DNA from: Pseudomonas viridiflava
Lineage (GTDB): Bacteria > Pseudomonadota > Gammaproteobacteria > Pseudomonadales > Pseudomonadaceae
Direction of reading: 5' to 3'
Length of the DNA stretch: 64,000 bases
Assembly: GCF_900582195.1 (NCBI RefSeq)
Contig: NZ_UTHA01000311.1
Coordinates: 165,402 to 229,401, forward strand
In this document: piece by piece, positions 60,902-64,000 of the stretch
Numbering within the stretch: position 1 is the stretch's first letter
Layout of the letters: every line of letters starts with the position of its first letter
The notes under the pieces: generated by a model
Told to the model about the DNA's origin: nothing
What the model saw: the letters and a program-made list of their open reading frames with translations, nothing else
Databases searched by the model: none
Made by a program: the position numbers and the translations under genes

Positions 60902-62230
60902 ATGAGTCAGTTCTCGATTGATTTGCCTTCACGGCTTCTGGTGTACCTTGAGCCTTGGCGCAATGCCGCTCATTGGCGCGTCGCGTTCTCCGGTGGTCTC
61001 GATTCCACCGTCCTGCTGCATCTGCTTGCCTCTCTGGCAAGATCTGAATCCCTCCCTGCGCTAAGCGCTATCCATATCCATCATGGCCTTCAGGCTGCGG
61101 CTGATGCGTGGCCACAACACTGCCAGTCTGTCTGCGATGCGCTGGGGGTGCCTTTGCTGATTGAACGGGTGAGGGTGCAACCGGGCGCGAGTCTGGAGCG
61201 GGCGGCGCGAAATGCGCGTTACGCGATGTTCAGTTCGCTCACGCAAGCCAATGACGTACTGCTGACCGGTCAGCATCGTGATGATCAGGCAGAGACGCTG
61301 CTGTTTCGTCTACTGCGCGGTGCCGGTGCAAGAGGGCTTGGCGGGATGCCCCGGCAACGGCCAGTGGGGCAGGGCACATTGATTCGCCCGTTGCTGGATG
61401 TCACTCGAGCCGAGCTGGAAAGTTATGCACAGACTCAGTCATTAAGCTGGATCGAAGACCCGTCCAATCAGGATCAGCAATTCTCGCGCAACTACCTGCG
61501 CCATCAGGTCATGCCACTGCTGACCGGGCGTTGGCCGCAAGCGCAGGCGAGCATGGCCCGCAGCGCCGCGCATCTGCGTGAGGCCCAGGGGCTGCTCGAT
61601 GAATTGGCGCAGATTGATCTGGCGCACGCCGCCACCGCTCATGAATTCGAATGGCTGGAATTGCCGTCGCTGGAACTGGCGCCGCTGGCTGCGCTGTCTG
61701 TCGCCCGTCAACGAAACGCCCTCAGTCACTGGCTTGAGCCGCTGACGCGCCTGCCTGACACCGACCATTGGTCGGGTTGGACGGATCTGTGCGACGCCGC
61801 TCCTGATGCTTCGCCAATCTGGCGCCTGGCCGATGGCGAGCTTCATCGCAGCGCTGGGCGTCTGTGGTGGCTGAGCGGTGGCTGGCTGCGTACGCCAGTG
61901 ATCGGCTGCGAGTGGCAGAGCCCGGCGTCAGCGCTACGCTTGGCGGATAATGGCCGAGTCATGTTCAGCGGGCATGCGCCTTCCGGGCCATTGCGCATTG
62001 CCTATCGTCAGGGTGGTGAAGTCATGCATCTGGCCGATCGTGGTCACCGAGATCTCAAACGCCTGCTCAATGAACGCGCGGTGCCGGGTTTCGTGCGTGG
62101 CAGATTGCCGCTGCTGTTTCGCGGCGATGAATTGCTCGCGGTGGCGAACCTGCCGGGACTTGATGGCCATTTGCAGCACGGCTGGAAATTGCATTGGCTG
62201 CCAACAGACGAAGATCAAGGTTTGAGCTGA
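60902..62230 (+). CDS. tilS: tRNA(Ile) lysidine synthase
   Basis: This 442-residue enzyme converts C34 of tRNA-Ile(CAU) to lysidine, so that it reads AUA. The N-terminal PP-loop is VAFSGGLDSTVLL (S30-S35), followed by GQHRDDQAETLLFRLLRGAGARGL. The C-terminal tRNA-binding domains end in GWKLHWLPTDEDQGLS. A REP pair lies upstream. Confidence 0.96.
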   Translation: MSQFSIDLPSRLLVYLEPWRNAAHWRVAFSGGLDSTVLLHLLASLARSESLPALSAIHIHHGLQAAADAWPQHCQSVCDALGVPLLIERVRVQPGASLERAARNARYAMFSSLTQANDVLLTGQHRDDQAETLLFRLLRGAGARGLGGMPRQRPVGQGTLIRPLLDVTRAELESYAQTQSLSWIEDPSNQDQQFSRNYLRHQVMPLLTGRWPQAQASMARSAAHLREAQGLLDELAQIDLAHAATAHEFEWLELPSLELAPLAALSVARQRNALSHWLEPLTRLPDTDHWSGWTDLCDAAPDASPIWRLADGELHRSAGRLWWLSGGWLRTPVIGCEWQSPASALRLADNGRVMFSGHAPSGPLRIAYRQGGEVMHLADRGHRDLKRLLNERAVPGFVRGRLPLLFRGDELLAVANLPGLDGHLQHGWKLHWLPTDEDQGLS

Positions 62231-62504
62231 AAGGAGCATTCCGGTAGACTACGCTCCCTTCTTGATACAACTTCTGTGGATTCGCCTGAATTGCAGGAGT
62301 TGCCGATTACCAAGCAGTCTTTGCTGGGCGATTCCAAAAAATGTGTAGCGAGCAACGTACCGGTGTTTCACCTGCCGGTCTGTCCCAACGCGGCGGTTTT
62401 TTTGAAAGGTGCACTGTGATTAATGCAGGTGATCGGGGGCTTCGGCCTTCCTTCGCTTTCCCCGGCGGCTCGTACCGCTTTAACGCAGACTTCTAGGGTT
62501 TTTC
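62231..62504 (+). promoter_or_regulatory. pyrG leader region
   Basis: The 274-base gap holds no gene. ACCGG (62359-62363) and CCGGT (62375-62379) can form a stem, and a run of seven T lies near 62398-62404 after GCGGCGG. A leader that reacts to nucleotide supply is conceivable for pyrG, but no clear terminator fits. Confidence 0.3.
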
Positions 62505-64000
62505 ATGACGCGCTACATATTCGTCACGGGCGGTGTTGTTTCTTCATTGGGGAAAGGCATTGCATCGGCTTCATTGGCAGCCATCCTGGAGGCGCGGGGA
62601 CTTAAGGTCACCATGCTGAAGCTGGATCCGTACATCAACGTCGATCCGGGCACCATGAGCCCGTTCCAGCACGGTGAAGTGTTCGTCACTCACGACGGCG
62701 CCGAGACCGACCTGGACCTGGGTCACTACGAGCGGTTCATCCGCACGACCATGACCCAGAACAACAACTTCACCACTGGCCGTGTCTACGAGCACGTGCT
62801 GCGCAAAGAGCGCCGTGGTGACTACCTGGGTGCAACCATCCAGGTGATCCCGCACATCACCGACGAAATCAAGCGCCGCATCATCAAGGGTGCCGGTGAC
62901 GCTGATGTGGCGATGGTTGAAATCGGTGGCACCGTCGGTGACATCGAGTCGCAACCGTTCCTCGAAGCGATCCGTCAACTGCGTTTCGAGGTCGGCGCCA
63001 AGCGCGCGATGCTGATGCACCTGACACTGGTGCCGTACATCGCCACCGCCGGCGAGACCAAGACCAAGCCAACTCAGCACTCGGTCAAAGAGCTGCGTTC
63101 GATCGGCCTGCAGCCGGACGTGCTGGTATGCCGCTCCGATCACCCGATCGACATCTCGTCGCGTCGCAAGATCGCCCAGTTCACCAACGTTGAAGAACGT
63201 GCGGTGATCGCGCTGGAAGATGCCGACACCATCTACAAGATCCCGGGCATCCTGCACTCGCAGGGTCTGGACGATTTCGTCGTTGAGCGTTTCGGTCTGC
63301 AATGCGGCAGCGCTGATCTGTCCGAGTGGGACGCGGTGGTTGACGCCAAGCTGAACCCGGAACACGAAGTGACCATCGCCATGGTCGGCAAGTACATGGA
63401 GCTGCTGGATGCCTACAAGTCGCTGATCGAAGCGATGAGTCACGCCGGCATCAGCAACCGCACCAAGGTCAACCTGCGTTACATCGATTCCGAAGACATC
63501 GAAAACCAGGGCACTGCGCTGCTCGAAGGTGTCGACGCGATCCTCGTACCGGGCGGTTTCGGTCTGCGCGGTGTGGAAGGCAAGATCACTGCCGTTCAGT
63601 ACGCTCGCGAAAACAAGGTTCCGTACCTGGGTATCTGCCTCGGCATGCAAGTGGCGGTTATCGAGTTCGCCCGTAACGTGATGGGCTGGAAAGACGCCAA
63701 CTCCACCGAGTTCGATCGCGCCAGCGGCCATCCGGTTGTGGGTCTGATCACCGAGTGGGAAGACGCGACCGGTGCCGTTGAAGTGCGTACCGAGTCGTCC
63801 GATCTGGGCGGCACCATGCGTCTCGGCGCTCAGGACTGCCTGCTCGAAGCCGGCTCCAAGGTCCACGACTGCTACGGCAAGGACGTGATCGTCGAGCGTC
63901 ACCGTCACCGTTACGAAGTGAACAACAACCTGCTGCCACAACTGATCGAAGCCGGCCTGAAAATCTCCGGCCGCTCCGCTGATGCGGCGCTGGTTGAAGT
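62505..64000 (+). CDS. pyrG: CTP synthase (5' part, cut by the window end)
   Basis: This is the first 498 residues of about 543; the frame is open to the window edge. The N-terminal synthase domain starts TRYIFVTGGVVSSLGKGIASASLAAILEARG with the ATP loop. The C-terminal glutamine amidotransferase has GICLGMQ with the catalytic C378, and the end reached is SADAALVEV. It makes CTP from UTP, using glutamine. Lipid synthesis by CdsA also uses CTP. Confidence 0.98.
   Translation, partial: MTRYIFVTGGVVSSLGKGIASASLAAILEARGLKVTMLKLDPYINVDPGTMSPFQHGEVFVTHDGAETDLDLGHYERFIRTTMTQNNNFTTGRVYEHVLRKERRGDYLGATIQVIPHITDEIKRRIIKGAGDADVAMVEIGGTVGDIESQPFLEAIRQLRFEVGAKRAMLMHLTLVPYIATAGETKTKPTQHSVKELRSIGLQPDVLVCRSDHPIDISSRRKIAQFTNVEERAVIALEDADTIYKIPGILHSQGLDDFVVERFGLQCGSADLSEWDAVVDAKLNPEHEVTIAMVGKYMELLDAYKSLIEAMSHAGISNRTKVNLRYIDSEDIENQGTALLEGVDAILVPGGFGLRGVEGKITAVQYARENKVPYLGICLGMQVAVIEFARNVMGWKDANSTEFDRASGHPVVGLITEWEDATGAVEVRTESSDLGGTMRLGAQDCLLEAGSKVHDCYGKDVIVERHRHRYEVNNNLLPQLIEAGLKISGRSADAALVE

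Overview
The window is chromosomal DNA from a Pseudomonas of the fluorescens group. This rests on G+C-rich coding sequence, a gene order that I recall as close to the P. aeruginosa PAO1 core (an ompA-like lipoprotein, ppc, adk, tsaB, mexLJK, plsB; then dapD, glnD, map, rpsB through to pyrG), and repeated GTGGGAGCGAGC-type REP palindromes. I see no rRNA, tRNA, CRISPR array, phage or complete insertion sequence. Function calls come from reading proteins and motifs; no database search was run.

Layout. 0-3.7 kb: a serine hydrolase lipoprotein, a small membrane protein, a two-gene lipoprotein unit (DUF4398 and OmpA-like) with a good AlgU-type promoter, and a small conserved protein. 3.9-12.7 kb: ppc, adk, tsaB, a small unknown with a DUF72 protein, a PEP-mutase/isocitrate lyase family protein, an extensin-like protein, an unusual protein with an internal duplication, and rsmJ. 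12.8-17.7 kb: a TetR repressor divergent from a MexJK-like RND efflux pair. 17.7-19.7 kb: a dispersed repeat and a lone Fic protein that looks accessory. 19.7-23.4 kb: DUF4197, a YbaY-type lipoprotein and plsB. 23.6-29.2 kb: a cold-shock gene, an unknown, rlmA, dapE and an NdvB-like glucan synthase. 29.4-37.5 kb: tcdA facing csdE-csdA, dapD with an ArsC/YffB-like gene, a Na+/H+ antiporter, a metzincin-type protease and dapC. 37.5-41.1 kb: glnD and map. 41.4-64 kb: rpsB, tsf, pyrH, frr, uppS, cdsA, dxr, rseP, bamA, skp, lpxD, fabZ, lpxA, lpxB, rnhB, dnaE, accA, tilS and the 5' part of pyrG.

How the genes work together. The last 23 kb is a conserved plus-strand run that joins translation (S2, EF-Ts, RRF), nucleotides (UMP kinase, CTP synthase), isoprenoid and undecaprenyl carrier synthesis (Dxr, UppS), phospholipid (CdsA; PlsB lies elsewhere in the window), lipid A (LpxD, LpxA, LpxB), fatty acids (FabZ, AccA), outer-membrane assembly (BamA, Skp) and envelope-stress proteolysis (RseP). 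Three diaminopimelate genes (dapC, dapD, dapE) lie within 12 kb on the minus strand. TsaB, TcdA and CsdA/CsdE connect through the tRNA t6A/ct6A modification. RseP activates AlgU in Pseudomonas, which fits the AlgU-type promoter before the lipoprotein pair at 2.97 kb.

Most of the window is ordinary core genome. The parts most worth a second look are the Fic gene (18.3 kb), the metzincin-like gene (35.4 kb), the duplicated-motif protein (11.2 kb), the hairpins before adk and fabZ, and the two spacer classes of REP pairs. I found no convincing new multi-gene system.
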